From Ancylobacter pratisalsi (GTDB lineage Bacteria > Pseudomonadota > Alphaproteobacteria > Rhizobiales > Xanthobacteraceae): a stretch of DNA of 64,000 bases. How positions within the stretch are numbered: the first letter of the stretch is position 1; each line of letters begins with the position of its first letter. The notes beneath the pieces were generated by a model. That model had not been told where the DNA came from, ran no database searches, and was given only the letters and a program-made list of their open reading frames with translations. Of the stretch, positions 34,304 to 46,724 are shown one piece after another. The position numbers and the translations under genes are program-made. The stretch covers positions 3,964,001-4,028,000 of the forward strand of contig NZ_CP048630.1 in the NCBI RefSeq assembly GCF_010669125.1. Reading direction: 5' to 3'.

Positions 34304-35557
34304 ATGAACGCCGGCGAACGCGAAGCGGGCTGGCTTTCTGCATCCTGGCGCCGTCGCCGTCGCCGGCGCGCCTATGAGGTGCTTGAACGTGATTCCGCAA
34401 AGGATCGGTTCGCTGAGAGGGTCAATCTCGGCTTAATCGCACTTATCCTGCTTAACGTGCTGTCGGCTGTGCTGGAGACGGAGCGGAGCTTGATGCTTCG
34501 CGATGCGGTGCTGCTTCGTGCGTTTGAACTGTTCTCTCTTGCCGTCTTCGCCATCGAGTACGTGATGCGTGTCTGGGTCGCGCCGGAGAATCCGCGGTAC
34601 CGTGGACTCTCGGATCGTCAGGCACGTTTGGTCTATATCCGCACGCCGGCGGCGATCATCGATCTGATCGCGTGGCTGCCTTTCGTGCTCACGATGTTCT
34701 TTGGCATTAATCTTCGTACGTTAGCGATCCTGCGGCTTCTCAGATTCGTGAAGCTTGCGCGGTATTCACCCGGAATGCAGTCGTTGTTCGAGGTGCTGCA
34801 TAGCGAACGGCAGTCTTTGACCGCCTGCTTCTGGTTGCTGGCCGCGTCCGTGTTGATTTCTGCGTCCGCGATGTATGTCGCCGAGGGTGCCGTTCAACCA
34901 GACCGTTTGGGTTCGATACCTGCCGCCATGTGGTGGGCCATGGCGACGGTGACGACGGTCGGCTATGGCGACGTCTATCCGGTCACAATTCCTGGTCGCA
35001 TCGTGGCCGCGTTCACGATGGTCACCGGTATCATCATGATCGCGCTACCGGTCGGCATCATCGCGACGGCCTTCGTCGATGTGATCAAGCGGCGCGACTT
35101 TGTCGTCACCTGGGGCATGGTCGCGCGTGTGCCGTTGTTCGCCGATCTTGATGCCAAGGGTATCGGCGAGATCCACAAAGTGCTTTCAGCGCATACGGCC
35201 AAGCCGGGAGAGCTGATCGTTCGGCGCGGGGATGATGCGACGTCGATGTATTTCATCGCGTCTGGAGAGGTCGCCCTGGAACTCGCGACGGAAACAGTTG
35301 TGTTGTCGGATGGCCAGTTCTTCGGCGAGATGGCGTTGCTGCAGCATGCCAAACGGGCCGCAACGGCGCGTGCACGCACGCGCACCATGCTCCTGATGCT
35401 TGCTTCAAGGGATCTTGAGGACGTCATCAGTCGCCATCCGGAGATTGGCGAACGCATTCAGGCGATGATCGCGGCCGAGGAAGGGCCGCGCGCGGTCCGG
35501 CGAAAGAGCGATATCGCGGTGCATGAACTTGAGACGAAGGACGCGGCGGACGAGTGA
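34304..35557 (+). CDS. Cyclic-nucleotide-gated K+ channel (MlotiK1 type)
   Basis: Six-helix potassium channel with a C-terminal cyclic-nucleotide-binding domain, 417 residues. The selectivity filter TVGYGD lies in AMATVTTVGYGDVYP (about residues 213-227), after S1-S5 helices. The nucleotide domain (about 272-395) has the phosphate-binding cassette FGEMALLQHAKRAATARA, with the conserved Glu and Arg. It strongly resembles the well-studied cAMP-regulated channel of Mesorhizobium loti. GGGAG lies eight bases before the ATG at 34304, and the gene starts 34 bp after alaS, so it may share its transcript. A basic RRRRRRR run near residue 17 is unusual. Confidence 0.94.
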   Translation: MNAGEREAGWLSASWRRRRRRRAYEVLERDSAKDRFAERVNLGLIALILLNVLSAVLETERSLMLRDAVLLRAFELFSLAVFAIEYVMRVWVAPENPRYRGLSDRQARLVYIRTPAAIIDLIAWLPFVLTMFFGINLRTLAILRLLRFVKLARYSPGMQSLFEVLHSERQSLTACFWLLAASVLISASAMYVAEGAVQPDRLGSIPAAMWWAMATVTTVGYGDVYPVTIPGRIVAAFTMVTGIIMIALPVGIIATAFVDVIKRRDFVVTWGMVARVPLFADLDAKGIGEIHKVLSAHTAKPGELIVRRGDDATSMYFIASGEVALELATETVVLSDGQFFGEMALLQHAKRAATARARTRTMLLMLASRDLEDVISRHPEIGERIQAMIAAEEGPRAVRRKSDIAVHELETKDAADE

Positions 35558-35594
35558 TCGCCCGCCGCGTGTGTTCCGGTCGAGGCCGTTGAGC

Positions 35595-36806
35595 TCAGGC
35601 GAGCGCCTTCTGCAGATTCTCGGAGATCTTGTCGAGGAATCCGGTGGTCGAGAGCCACTTCTGGTCAGCGCCGACGAGCAGGGCAAGATCCTTGGTCATG
35701 TAGCCGCTCTCGACCGTGTCGACACAGACCTTCTCAAGCGTCTTGGCGAATTCGGCCAGTTCCGTGTTGCTGTCGAGCTTGGCGCGATGGGCGAGGCCAC
35801 GGGTCCAGGCGAAGATCGATGCGATGGAGTTGGTCGAGGTCTCCTTGCCCTTCTGATGTTCGCGATAATGGCGCGTCACCGTGCCATGCGCGGCTTCGGC
35901 TTCGACGACTTTGCCATCCGGCGTCATCAGAACCGAGGTCATGAGCCCGAGCGATCCGAAGCCCTGCGCGACGATGTCGGACTGCACGTCGCCATCATAG
36001 TTCTTGCAGGCCCACACATAGCCGCCGGACCACTTCAACGCCGAAGCGACCATGTCGTCGATCAGGCGATGCTCGTACCAGATCTTGTTCTTTTCGAATT
36101 CGGCCTTGAACTCGGTCTCGTAGATTTCCTGGAAAATCTGGCGGAAGCGGCCATCGTACTGCTTGAGAATGGTGTCCTTTGTGGACAGGTACACCGGGTA
36201 CTTTCGCATGAGGCCGTAGTTCAACGAGGCGCGGGCGAACTCGACGATGGATTCGTCGACGTTGTACATCGACATCGCAACGCCGGAGCTCTTGAAGTCG
36301 TAGACCTCGTGCTCGATCGTGTCGCCGTTCTCGCCGACGAACTTGATGGTCAGCTTGCCCGGGCCGGGAACGGTGAAGTCGGTCGCGCGATACTGATCGC
36401 CGAACGCATGACGGCCGACGATGATCGGCTGGGTCCAGCCGGGAACAAGGCGGGGCACGTTCTTGCAGATGATCGGCTCGCGGAAGATCACGCCGCCGAG
36501 AATGTTGCGGATGGTGCCGTTGGGCGAACGCCACATCTTCTTGAGGTTGAATTCGGTCATGCGGCCGGCATCAGGGGTGATGGTGGCGCATTTCACGCCC
36601 ACGCCAACCCGCTTGATGGCCTCGGCGGCATCGATAGTGATCTGGTCATCGGTGGCATCCCGGCTCTCGACGCCGAGATCATAATATTCCAGATCGATAT
36701 CGAGATAGGGATGGATCAGCTTGTCCTTGATGTACTGCCAGATGATCCGCGTCATCTCATCGCCATCGAGTTCGACGACGGGATTCGCCACCTTGATCTT
36801 CGCCAT
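35595..36806 (-). CDS. icd: NADP-dependent isocitrate dehydrogenase
   Basis: TCA-cycle enzyme making 2-oxoglutarate, CO2 and NADPH from isocitrate. At 403 residues it has the eukaryote-like homodimeric form (type II) common in alphaproteobacteria: [20 protein letters not shown] at the start, [52 protein letters not shown] and [20 protein letters not shown]. The ATG at 36804-36806 with GAGG upstream is the correct start; a frame up to 37451 overlaps the next gene on the other strand. It is convergent with the channel gene (37-bp gap). Confidence 0.97.
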   Translation of the reverse strand: MAKIKVANPVVELDGDEMTRIIWQYIKDKLIHPYLDIDLEYYDLGVESRDATDDQITIDAAEAIKRVGVGVKCATITPDAGRMTEFNLKKMWRSPNGTIRNILGGVIFREPIICKNVPRLVPGWTQPIIVGRHAFGDQYRATDFTVPGPGKLTIKFVGENGDTIEHEVYDFKSSGVAMSMYNVDESIVEFARASLNYGLMRKYPVYLSTKDTILKQYDGRFRQIFQEIYETEFKAEFEKNKIWYEHRLIDDMVASALKWSGGYVWACKNYDGDVQSDIVAQGFGSLGLMTSVLMTPDGKVVEAEAAHGTVTRHYREHQKGKETSTNSIASIFAWTRGLAHRAKLDSNTELAEFAKTLEKVCVDTVESGYMTKDLALLVGADQKWLSTTGFLDKISENLQKALA

Positions 36807-37056
36807 GAATAGCCACCTCGCACGGAAATCGTTGTCGGAGGGTCGGCGTCGTGTCCGCGCGGCAGACGCCGGGTGCGCGGGTGATAGCGCGCCACGGACG
36901 CGAGGGAAAGCACGAGGCGGGCCAATTTTCGACCAATAGGGCGATCGGCGTGATTTATTGCGCCTGTCCAATCGCGCAGAGGACTGTGGCTTCGCTTTCG
37001 GCGGCGCGCCCACTATATCAGCGGACTTTCGACGACAGAGGCAGGAGGAGGGGACA

Positions 37057-37896
37057 ATGCCCGGCGCGGGGACGGACAGCACCAAGCCATGGCACGAAGG
37101 TGGGCCCGTGGTGATTCTGGTTGAGCCGCAGCTCGGCGAGAACATCGGTTCAGCGGTGCGGGCGATGGGAAATTTCGGTCTCTCGCAGCTTCGTATCGTC
37201 AATCCGCGGGAGGGGTGGCCCAACCCCAAGGCAGTGACCTTTGCCTCCGGTGCCGACCGCATTCTGGAAGAGGCGCAGATTTTCCCCGATCTGCGTTCGG
37301 CCATCGCCGACCTGAACTTCCTCGCCGCCGCGACCGCCCGCGAGCGCGGAATGCAGAAGACGGTGATTGGGGCCGACACCATGGCCACCGAGGCTGCCGA
37401 ACGAATCTCCGCTGGCGAGAAGGTCGGTCTTCTGTTCGGGCGTGAACGCACGGGGCTCTATACGGAGGAGGTTTCGCTTGCCGATGTCATCCTCACCCTG
37501 CCGGTCAATCCTGCCTTCGCCTCGCTCAATCTGGGCATGGCGGTTGCCGTGGTGAGCTACGAGTGGTTCAAGCTCGTCTCCGCAGGTGCGCTACCGTTCC
37601 AGCAGCCGGATCGCTATGTCCTCGCCGACAAGGGCGATCTCCTCGCGTTCTTTGACCATGTCGAGCGTGAACTGGATGCGGCGCTGTTCTTTCGGTCGAA
37701 GGAAAAGCAGCCGGTGACAACGCGCAATATCCGCAACATTTTCCACCGGGTGGGGCTGACCCGCCAGGATGTGGCGACGCTGCATGGCATGGTGGCAGCC
37801 CTCGTCGAAGGGCGTGAAAAGCGCGTGGCCCGCACCGCTGCGCGGCTCGGCACGGGGGCCGAGGCGGGCGCGAGGGGCGAAGACGACGGGGGCTGA
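37057..37896 (+). CDS. trmJ: SPOUT-family RNA methyltransferase (TrmJ/TrmH-like)
   Basis: 2'-O-methyltransferase acting on RNA, probably tRNA position 32 like TrmJ. The 279 residues hold the SPOUT knot motifs: [20 protein letters not shown] (motif 1), [21 protein letters not shown] (motif 2) and [20 protein letters not shown] (motif 3). The ATG at 37057 has a strong GGAGGAGGGG. Divergent from icd. The gene name is by family resemblance and could differ; the C-terminal 100 residues carry a charged helical extension, [20 protein letters not shown], as in TrmJ. Followed by murI with an 86-bp gap. Confidence 0.85.
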   Translation: MPGAGTDSTKPWHEGGPVVILVEPQLGENIGSAVRAMGNFGLSQLRIVNPREGWPNPKAVTFASGADRILEEAQIFPDLRSAIADLNFLAAATARERGMQKTVIGADTMATEAAERISAGEKVGLLFGRERTGLYTEEVSLADVILTLPVNPAFASLNLGMAVAVVSYEWFKLVSAGALPFQQPDRYVLADKGDLLAFFDHVERELDAALFFRSKEKQPVTTRNIRNIFHRVGLTRQDVATLHGMVAALVEGREKRVARTAARLGTGAEAGARGEDDGG

Positions 37897-37982
37897 CCCG
37901 CCTCGGCGTGTCAGTAGCCGAGGACTGAAAGATTCCGTTCACCAGAATGCGTCACAATGCTGCCGGGGATGGAGGACATCAG

Positions 37983-38924
37983 ATGCGTATCGAGGCTTCA
38001 CCCGTTTTCGGCCCAGGCCCAGGCCCGCGCGGCGTCTCGCTCTCTTCTTCAGGGCCTTCTCAGGTTTCCGCGCTCGTGTCTTCGGCGACGACCCATCCTC
38101 CCGCACCGGCACTGCGAGCGCCCACGATACTGGTATTCGATTCCGGTCTCGGTGGACTGTCGGTTTTCCGCGAGCTGGCACGCACGCGACCGGATGCGCG
38201 CTTCGTCTATGCCGCCGACGATGCGGGCTTTCCCTATGGGGGACGTGACGCCGCCGATCTTGTCGCCCGTGTGCTCGCGGTGATGGAGGCGTTGATGGCG
38301 CGCGTGGCACCCGACGCCGTGGTTATCGCCTGCAATACCGCTTCAACGCTCGTTCTGCCTGCACTGAGAGCGCGCTACTCGATTCCCTTTGTCGGAACGG
38401 TTCCCGCCATCAAGCCGGCCTGCGAAGCCTCGCTGTCGCGTCGTGTGAGCGTGCTGGCAACACCTGGCACAGTGCATCGCGACTACACGCAGGCGCTTAT
38501 CCGGGACTTTGCCGGTGGCTGTTCTGTCAATCTGGTAGGCGCCCCGCGTCTTGCCGCTCTGGCCGAGGCAGCGATGCGGGGTGATGCTGTGGCCGATGAA
38601 GAGATCGCCGCTGAAATCGCGCCGGCTTTTCTGCGTGAAGGCAAGGCGCGTACGGATACGATTGTGCTGGCCTGCACGCACTATCCGCTCATCCTCAGCC
38701 GATTGGAAAAGCTCGCGCCCTGGCCGGTTCGCTGGATCGATCCAGCGGCGGCGATCGCGCGCCGTCTCAGTTCCCTGATCGGCCCGGTGGCATTCGCGTC
38801 GAGCCCTCTCCCGCTTCGACTGTTCTCTACGGGCGCTGTGCTGGATGCGACTCTGGTCGAGCGTATCGTGGGCCGCTCAGCGCGTCCGGGCGAGGTGGTT
38901 CCGGGCTCCGCGGCGATGGCGTGA
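37983..38924 (+). CDS. murI: Glutamate racemase
   Basis: Interconverts L- and D-glutamate for peptidoglycan. The N-terminal catalytic aspartate/serine motif FDSGLGGLSVF, Cys in IACNTAS and the second Cys in LACTHYPLIL are present. About 313 residues including a 45-residue non-conserved N-terminal leader rich in Ser and Pro, longer than many homologues. An ATG at 37983 with GGAGG upstream fits. It follows the TrmJ-like gene in the same direction and is 85 bp before a lytic transglycosylase gene, so cell-wall genes cluster here. Confidence 0.94.
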   Translation: MRIEASPVFGPGPGPRGVSLSSSGPSQVSALVSSATTHPPAPALRAPTILVFDSGLGGLSVFRELARTRPDARFVYAADDAGFPYGGRDAADLVARVLAVMEALMARVAPDAVVIACNTASTLVLPALRARYSIPFVGTVPAIKPACEASLSRRVSVLATPGTVHRDYTQALIRDFAGGCSVNLVGAPRLAALAEAAMRGDAVADEEIAAEIAPAFLREGKARTDTIVLACTHYPLILSRLEKLAPWPVRWIDPAAAIARRLSSLIGPVAFASSPLPLRLFSTGAVLDATLVERIVGRSARPGEVVPGSAAMA

Positions 38925-39009
38925 GACGAGCGCGGCAACAACGCCTTGCCGCCGACACGATCCGCCCCCAGCATGACGAAACGGCAGGTTTGTCCAAGGG
39001 AGTCGTTTC

Positions 39010-40272
39010 GTGAGCGGTGACTGCGAAAATGGCGTGAGTCGCGCTGCGCGAGCCGCATTGTCGCGTCGCGATCTTCTCCTCGCCGGCGGGGTGACCGTGC
39101 TGCTCGGCGGCCGAGCTCAGGCGCAATCGTCCAAGCAGCCCTTTCATGTCTGGGTGGCCGAGTTCCGCGCCAAGGCGCGTGCGCGGGGCATTAGCGATCA
39201 GGTCTATGACCATGTGACGAGCGGGCTGCAGCCCGATCTCTCCGTCTATGCCAAGGATGGAGCGCAGCCGGAATTCCGAGAGCAGCTTTGGCAGTATCTG
39301 AACAGGCGCATCTCGGAATGGCGGCTGATAACCGGAGCCGCCGCGGCGAAGGACAATGCGAAGCTCCTGAAGCAGCTCCACGCCGACTATGGTGTCGAGC
39401 CGGATGTTCTGCTCGGGCTCTGGGGCATGGAGAGCGCGTTCGGCGAACTGGTACGCGATCCCGACCACATGCACCCGGTTTTTCCTTCCCTTGCTGCGCT
39501 GGCCTGGGGCGAGCCGCGCCGGCGGCGCTACTGGGAAACCGAGTATCTCAACGCCCTGGCAATTGTTCAGCGCGGGTGGGGAAGACCGGACGACATGCTT
39601 GGCTCCTGGGCCGGCGCGATGGGGCATACCCAGTGGATGCCTGAGGTGTGGCTGAATCTCGGTGTCGCCTATGACGGCAAGGGGTATCCCTCGCCCTATT
39701 CCGTCGCGGATGCGCTGGCGGGCAGTTCTCGCTACCTGATCAAGCGCGGCAAGTATCAGCGTGGCCTGCCGTGGGGTATCGAGGTCACGATGGCGGGCGT
39801 GCCGTCGAAGTATGCGGACGCGAAGACGTGGCGTACGGTCGAGGACTGGGCGAAGCTGGGTATCAAACCAGCGGCTGGCGGCCGGTTCGCCTTTACCAAG
39901 GCTCGCACACGGCTGTGGGCGCCGGTAGGTGACGAGGGGCCGTGCTTTCTGCTGACGCAGAACTTCTATGCGGTGCGCAGCTACAACCCGTCCATGAACT
40001 ACGCGCTTGCGGTTTGCTATCTCGGGGATCGGGTGCTTGGTGGCGAGCCCTTCATCACGCCCTTCCCGGGCGGTGAACGAGCGCTCACCCTCGCTGAGAT
40101 CCAGGAGGTCCAGCGCCGCCTGACACAGATCGGGCTGGACACGGGCGGCGTCGACGGGCGCGTCGGCAACATGACGATGAAGGCCGTTGCCAGCTTCCAG
40201 CGCCGCATGGGTGTCAATCCCGACGGCTACGCCGGCCTCGACATGCTGGCCGCGCTCCGGAAGGGGCAGTGA
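39010..40272 (+). CDS. Lytic murein transglycosylase (MltB family, PG-binding C-terminus)
   Basis: Cleaves peptidoglycan with formation of anhydro-muropeptides, 420 residues. It starts with GTG at 39010, GGGAG eight bases upstream. A Tat-like leader, SRRDLLLAGGVTVLLGGRAQ-A, predicts export in folded form. The SLT-type domain has the catalytic Glu in LLGLWGMESAFGE, and MGHTQWMP and YSVADALAGSSRYL. A C-terminal peptidoglycan-binding domain includes LTQIGLDTGGVDGRVGNMT. Adjacent to murI in the same direction, a cell-wall pair. Confidence 0.92.
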   Translation: MSGDCENGVSRAARAALSRRDLLLAGGVTVLLGGRAQAQSSKQPFHVWVAEFRAKARARGISDQVYDHVTSGLQPDLSVYAKDGAQPEFREQLWQYLNRRISEWRLITGAAAAKDNAKLLKQLHADYGVEPDVLLGLWGMESAFGELVRDPDHMHPVFPSLAALAWGEPRRRRYWETEYLNALAIVQRGWGRPDDMLGSWAGAMGHTQWMPEVWLNLGVAYDGKGYPSPYSVADALAGSSRYLIKRGKYQRGLPWGIEVTMAGVPSKYADAKTWRTVEDWAKLGIKPAAGGRFAFTKARTRLWAPVGDEGPCFLLTQNFYAVRSYNPSMNYALAVCYLGDRVLGGEPFITPFPGGERALTLAEIQEVQRRLTQIGLDTGGVDGRVGNMTMKAVASFQRRMGVNPDGYAGLDMLAALRKGQ

Positions 40273-40421
40273 CGCTTTTTGTCGGCCAGCCGCGTCGGGG
40301 CAGTGGTGACAAAATACCTTCATTGGCGGCCGCGAAGGCGATAACTAACGAGCCCGCTCGTCTGCCGGACGGCATATTTGTCCCCCAGGGCGATGGCGCC
40401 GTTCGCTCGGATGGCAATCCA

Positions 40422-40450
40422 TTGACTCGAGGCGGTTTCGCGACTAGAAG
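40422..40450 (+). promoter_or_regulatory. Probable rpsD promoter
   Basis: TTGACT (40422-40427), 17 nt, TAGAAG (40445-40450) is a good alphaproteobacterial sigma-70 pattern in the 324-bp gap (40273-40596) before rpsD, leaving a leader of about 140 bases. I see no other gene in that gap. Confidence 0.55.
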
Positions 40451-40596
40451 GCGGCCACCTTGCGGGCCAGATCGGCCCGCTTGGCGTTTCACGCACCCGT
40501 GGATCCGTCCGGCGCGTTCGGAAGGTCCTGTCAGCCCGAGAGGGCAGAGGAGGGGGCGCGATCCAACCCGCAACGTTATGCGAAGAGGACCAGCGC

Positions 40597-41214
40597 ATGA
40601 GCAAGCGCGTTTCGGCCAAGCACAAGCTTGACCGCCGTATGGGCGAGAATATCTGGGGTCGTTCCAAGAGCCCCATCAATAAGCGTGAATACGGCCCCGG
40701 CCAGCATGGCCAGCGCCGCAAGGGCAAGCTCTCCGACTTCGGCGTGCAGCTGCGCGCCAAGCAGAAGCTGAAGGGCTATTACGGCTCGATCGGCGAAAAG
40801 CAGTTCTATGCCGTTTATGTCGAGGCTTCGCGTCTCAAGGGCGATACCGGCGCCAACCTGATTGGCCTGCTGGAGCGTCGCCTTGACGCCGTCATCTATC
40901 GCGCCAAGTTCGTTCCCACCGTGTTCGCTGCTCGCCAGTTCGTGAGCCACGGCCACATCAAGGTGAACGGTCGTCGCGTCAACGTCCCGAGCTACAAGGT
41001 CAAGGTCGGTGACGTGATCGAGGTCAAGGAAGCCTCCAAGCAGCTTGCGCTGGTGATCGAGGCTAATGCCTCGGGCGAGCGTGATGTGCCGGATTACCTC
41101 GAGGTCGATCACTCCAAGATGACCGCGAAGTACACCCGCGTGCCCGAGCTGAACGAGGTGCCCTATCCGGTTGTGATGGAGCCGAACCTCGTGGTCGAGT
41201 TCTATTCACGCTGA
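40597..41214 (+). CDS. rpsD: 30S ribosomal protein S4
   Basis: Small-subunit assembly protein binding 16S rRNA, 205 residues. It starts [20 protein letters not shown] (the usual alphaproteobacterial N-terminus without zinc ligands) and contains the S4 RNA-binding domain [17 protein letters not shown] and [20 protein letters not shown]4 is an autoregulator in some bacteria; no such structure is evident here. It has its own promoter and a strong terminator. Confidence 0.98.
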   Translation: MSKRVSAKHKLDRRMGENIWGRSKSPINKREYGPGQHGQRRKGKLSDFGVQLRAKQKLKGYYGSIGEKQFYAVYVEASRLKGDTGANLIGLLERRLDAVIYRAKFVPTVFAARQFVSHGHIKVNGRRVNVPSYKVKVGDVIEVKEASKQLALVIEANASGERDVPDYLEVDHSKMTAKYTRVPELNEVPYPVVMEPNLVVEFYSR

Positions 41215-41241
41215 TCCTTCGTCGGATCGCCGAATACACGG

Positions 41242-41267
41242 AAGCCGCCCGAAAGGGCGGCTTTTTT
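41242..41267 (+). terminator. Rho-independent terminator after rpsD
   Basis: AAGCCGCCC (41242-41250) pairs with GGGCGGCTT (41255-41263) around a GAAA loop, with a run of six T (41262-41267). Confidence 0.92.
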
Positions 41268-41295
41268 GTTGTGCGCCAGGGCGATGAATCATTTT

Positions 41296-41314
41296 GCTGA
41301 AGTGCTACTTCAGC
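41296..41314. repeat. Perfect short hairpin in the rpsD-grxD gap
   Basis: GCTGAAGT (41296-41303) and ACTTCAGC (41307-41314) are exact inverted repeats with a GCT loop. It has no T-run and no assigned role; it lies between the two convergent terminators at 41242-41267 and 41455-41483. The rest of 41268-41454 shows no gene I can recognise. Confidence 0.5.
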
Positions 41315-41454
41315 GTGACTCTCCCGTACGGCAGGCATGTCGTGTCGCCAGACCGAGAAGGTCTTAAGGCTTGGGCTCCCCCCGCTGCCGTCTCCTGCGA
41401 CCCGTGGACTCGCCTCAGGTCTTCCCGCGCTCCCGGCGATCTTTCTGGATCACC

Positions 41455-41483
41455 TAAAGAAAAAGCCGCCCCGAGAGGCGGCT
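41455..41483 (-). terminator. Rho-independent terminator after grxD
   Basis: On the minus strand AGCCGCC (pairing 41477-41483 with 41464-41470) around a 6-nt loop, followed by TTTTTCTTT. It ends the leftward purine/bolA/grxD transcript, 28 bp after the grxD stop. Confidence 0.88.
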
Positions 41484-41510
41484 CTTCGTATTGTCGCTCG
41501 CGCGCATATC

Positions 41511-41849
41511 TCAGGCGCTGGCGCGGCCCATGACCGGAATGCCCTTCTCTTCGAGCAGGGTCTGAAGTTCGCCCGACTGGTACATCTCACGTACAATGTC
41601 GCAGCCTCCGACGAACTCGCCTTTCACGAAAATCTGGGGAATGGTCGGCCAGTTGGTGTAGGCCTTGATACCCTGACGCATCTCGTCGGAATCGAGGACG
41701 TTGATGCCCTTATAATCGGTGCCGAGCAGCGTGAAGATCTGCGCCACCTGGCCCGAGAAGCCGCACATGGGGAACTGGGGGGTTCCCTTCATGAAAACAA
41801 CGACGTCGTTGCTTTTCACCTGGCTATCAATGAAATCCTGGATGCTCAT
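41511..41849 (-). CDS. grxD: Monothiol glutaredoxin (Grx4/GrxD)
   Basis: Iron-sulfur carrier of 112 residues with the monothiol active site CGFS (residues 29-32) and the glutathione-binding pieces WPTIPQIFVKGEFVGGCD. Normally it holds a [2Fe-2S] cluster and partners with BolA. Its gene sits directly after bolA in the leftward series, the usual functional pairing. Confidence 0.96.
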   Translation of the reverse strand: MSIQDFIDSQVKSNDVVVFMKGTPQFPMCGFSGQVAQIFTLLGTDYKGINVLDSDEMRQGIKAYTNWPTIPQIFVKGEFVGGCDIVREMYQSGELQTLLEEKGIPVMGRASA

Positions 41850-41994
41850 CTAACGTTCACCCGTTGGCGGCCCAGGGCCGCATGGTCATGTACCAGAATA
41901 AAGTGATGGCACCGCCGCGCCATTCAACCCTTGAGCCCAATATAAACGAAGCCCCGTGCGCTGTCGCTTCCGGGCTCCTTCAAACATCTGCCAG

Positions 41995-42231
41995 TCAGGG
42001 CTTCGGCAGCTCGGTCTGCAGGGCGAGAGCGTGCAGTACGCCCCCCATGGGCTCACCAATAGCGGCATACACCATCTGATGCTGCTGCACGCGGGACTTG
42101 CCGCGAAAGCTCTCGCTCACCACCGTGGCGTGCCAATGGTTACCGTCGCCAGCCAGATCCCGCATCGTCACCTCGGAATCCGGCAGGCCCGCCTTGATCA
42201 GTGCAACGATTTCCGACGCTTCCATTGCCAT
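41995..42231 (-). CDS. bolA: BolA family protein
   Basis: Small protein of 78 residues that forms Fe-S complexes with monothiol glutaredoxins. The conserved region is HWHATVVSESFRGKSRVQQH followed by QMVYAAI. GGGAG lies eight bases before the ATG at 42231. It follows purL by 13 bp, and grxD follows after 145 bp. I see no gene in the latter gap. Exact BolA subtype uncertain; the His in the loop is a normal cluster-ligand candidate. Confidence 0.95.
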   Translation of the reverse strand: MAMEASEIVALIKAGLPDSEVTMRDLAGDGNHWHATVVSESFRGKSRVQQHQMVYAAIGEPMGGVLHALALQTELPKP

Positions 42232-42244
42232 GGTCAGGGCTCCC

Positions 42245-44458
<2,214 letters not shown>

Positions 44459-44508
44459 GCGGAATCAGTCATTCTGTTGCGCGAGGTGAGGGCAGGGGGC
44501 TGCGGGTC

Positions 44509-45207
<699 letters not shown>

Positions 45208-45217
45208 CGGTGCGGCC

Positions 45218-45460
45218 TCATCCGACGAATTCGATGCGGTAGGTTTCAATCACCGTATTGGCGAGGAGCTTCTCGCAGGCCTCCTTCAGCGTCGCCTCAG
45301 CCTTAGCCTGGTCAGTGCCGTCGATCTCGATGTCGAAGACCTTGCCCTGGCGGACGCTGGCGATGCTCGGGACGCCAAGTGAGCGCAGCGCGCCCTCAAT
45401 GGCCTTGCCCTGCGGATCGAGCACGGCGGATTTCAGGGTGACGAGTACGCGTGCCTTCAT
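45218..45460 (-). CDS. purS: Phosphoribosylformylglycinamidine synthase, PurS subunit
   Basis: 80-residue bridging subunit of the PurLSQ complex. MKARVLVTLKSAVLDPQGKA and VRQGKVFDIEIDG are the conserved pieces. It is next to purQ and purL as usual. A terminator-like hairpin lies between purC and this gene (45490-45520), so this trio may have its own promoter or be partly attenuated. Confidence 0.97.
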   Translation of the reverse strand: MKARVLVTLKSAVLDPQGKAIEGALRSLGVPSIASVRQGKVFDIEIDGTDQAKAEATLKEACEKLLANTVIETYRIEFVG

Positions 45461-45489
45461 CAGACCACTCTTGACGACAATGGTTCAGG

Positions 45490-45520
45490 AACAAAGAAGC
45501 GGGGGCTTTCGTGCCCCCGC
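45490..45520 (-). terminator. Terminator-like hairpin between purC and purS
   Basis: GCGGGGGC (45499-45506) and GCCCCCGC (45513-45520) form a perfect 8-bp stem with a 6-nt loop; TTCTTTGTT follows on the minus strand. It is 92 bases after the purC stop and 30 bases before the purS start. Confidence 0.75.
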
Positions 45521-45612
45521 CTATCATCTGACCGCGAACGGCTCAATGCAGGAATGCGAATGGCTGCCGAGTGAACCGCGCATCGCAATGCGCGTTCCCG
45601 GCAGACCGATCA

Positions 45613-46392
45613 TCATTCTTCCGGTTCGGATTTCACCAGGACCGGGCCATTGCCCTGGAGCCGCTCGTTCTCGGACATGATGCCGAGACGGCGCGCGACC
45701 TCGGAATAGGCCTCGACAAGGCCGCCCATGTCGCGCCGGAAACGATCCTTGTCGAGCTTGTCGTTCGACTTGATGTCCCACAACCGGCACGAATCCGGGC
45801 TGATCTCATCGGCCACGACAATGCGCATCATGTCGTTTTCCCACAGCCGGCCGCATTCCATCTTGAAGTCGACCAGACGGATGCCGACGCCAAGGAAGAG
45901 GCCGGAGAGGAAGTCGTTGACGCGAATCGCAAGCGCGATGATGTCATCGATTTCCTGGGTCGTGGCCCAGCCGAACGCCGTGATGTGCTCTTCCGACACC
46001 ATCGGGTCATTGAGCTGGTCGTTCTTGTAATAGAACTCAATGATCGAGCGCGGGAGTTGCGTACCCTCCTCGATGCCGAGGCGTGTCGACAGCGAGCCGG
46101 CAGCAACGTTGCGCACGACCACTTCGAGAGGAATGATCTCCACCTCGCGGATGAGCTGCTCGCGCATGTTCAACCGTCGGATGAAGTGGGTGGGGACGCC
46201 AATCTCGTTCAGCTTCTGGAATACATATTCCGAGATGCGATTGTTGAGGACGCCCTTGCCATCGATGACGTCGTGCTTCTTGTTATTGAAAGCAGTGGCG
46301 TCATCTTTGAAGTGCTGAATCAGGGTGCCGGGCTCAGGACCTTCATACAGGACCTTCGCCTTACCTTCGTAAATGCGGCGGCGGCGGCTCAT
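45613..46392 (-). CDS. purC: Phosphoribosylaminoimidazole-succinocarboxamide synthase
   Basis: SAICAR synthetase, ATP-dependent purine step joining CAIR and aspartate. Seen: [57 protein letters not shown] and [12 protein letters not shown] with [12 protein letters not shown]. About 259 residues from the ATG at 46390-46392, matching rhizobial homologues ([17 protein letters not shown]). No clear ribosome binding site lies before it, nor before the alternative at 46422; the start is by homology. Confidence 0.95.
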   Translation of the reverse strand: MSRRRRIYEGKAKVLYEGPEPGTLIQHFKDDATAFNNKKHDVIDGKGVLNNRISEYVFQKLNEIGVPTHFIRRLNMREQLIREVEIIPLEVVVRNVAAGSLSTRLGIEEGTQLPRSIIEFYYKNDQLNDPMVSEEHITAFGWATTQEIDDIIALAIRVNDFLSGLFLGVGIRLVDFKMECGRLWENDMMRIVVADEISPDSCRLWDIKSNDKLDKDRFRRDMGGLVEAYSEVARRLGIMSENERLQGNGPVLVKSEPEE

Positions 46393-46724
46393 GGGGGGGT
46401 ACCGTCGGTTGAGGAAGTCCATTGGTGTGCCGAGGCTCCGGTGTGTACGGCTTCACGGCGGGGGCGCCGGACTTTCTGCGCGACCCCTCGCGTCACGATT
46501 CGCGTCGCATAGGCACGGCACCCACGGTTCGACACTAGCCGATCGGGGGAGCGGATACAAACGCATCGACGAGCAGCATAGCTGTAGGCTTCGTTTTGCA
46601 ACGGCTCGGGGAGGGTGAGCGTCACATTGACGTAGGGGCTCCGATGTCGCGTCGACGCCGTTGATTTGGGGGCAAGGGCGCGATAATCAACCCCGCAACT
46701 TTCGGAACACGGGGGCGGAGCCGC
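46393..46724. other. Divergent promoter region between purC and the zeta-subunit gene
   Basis: 332 bp with no gene I can support. It should contain both promoters; no clear -35/-10 pair is evident. GGCGG lies before the right-hand gene, and a TTGAC stretch occurs near 46628. Confidence 0.5.

Noticed and set aside
38827..40323. 498-codon minus-strand frame through the lytic transglycosylase gene
   Set aside because: Antisense shadow; the plus-strand protein has a signal peptide, catalytic Glu and binding domain.
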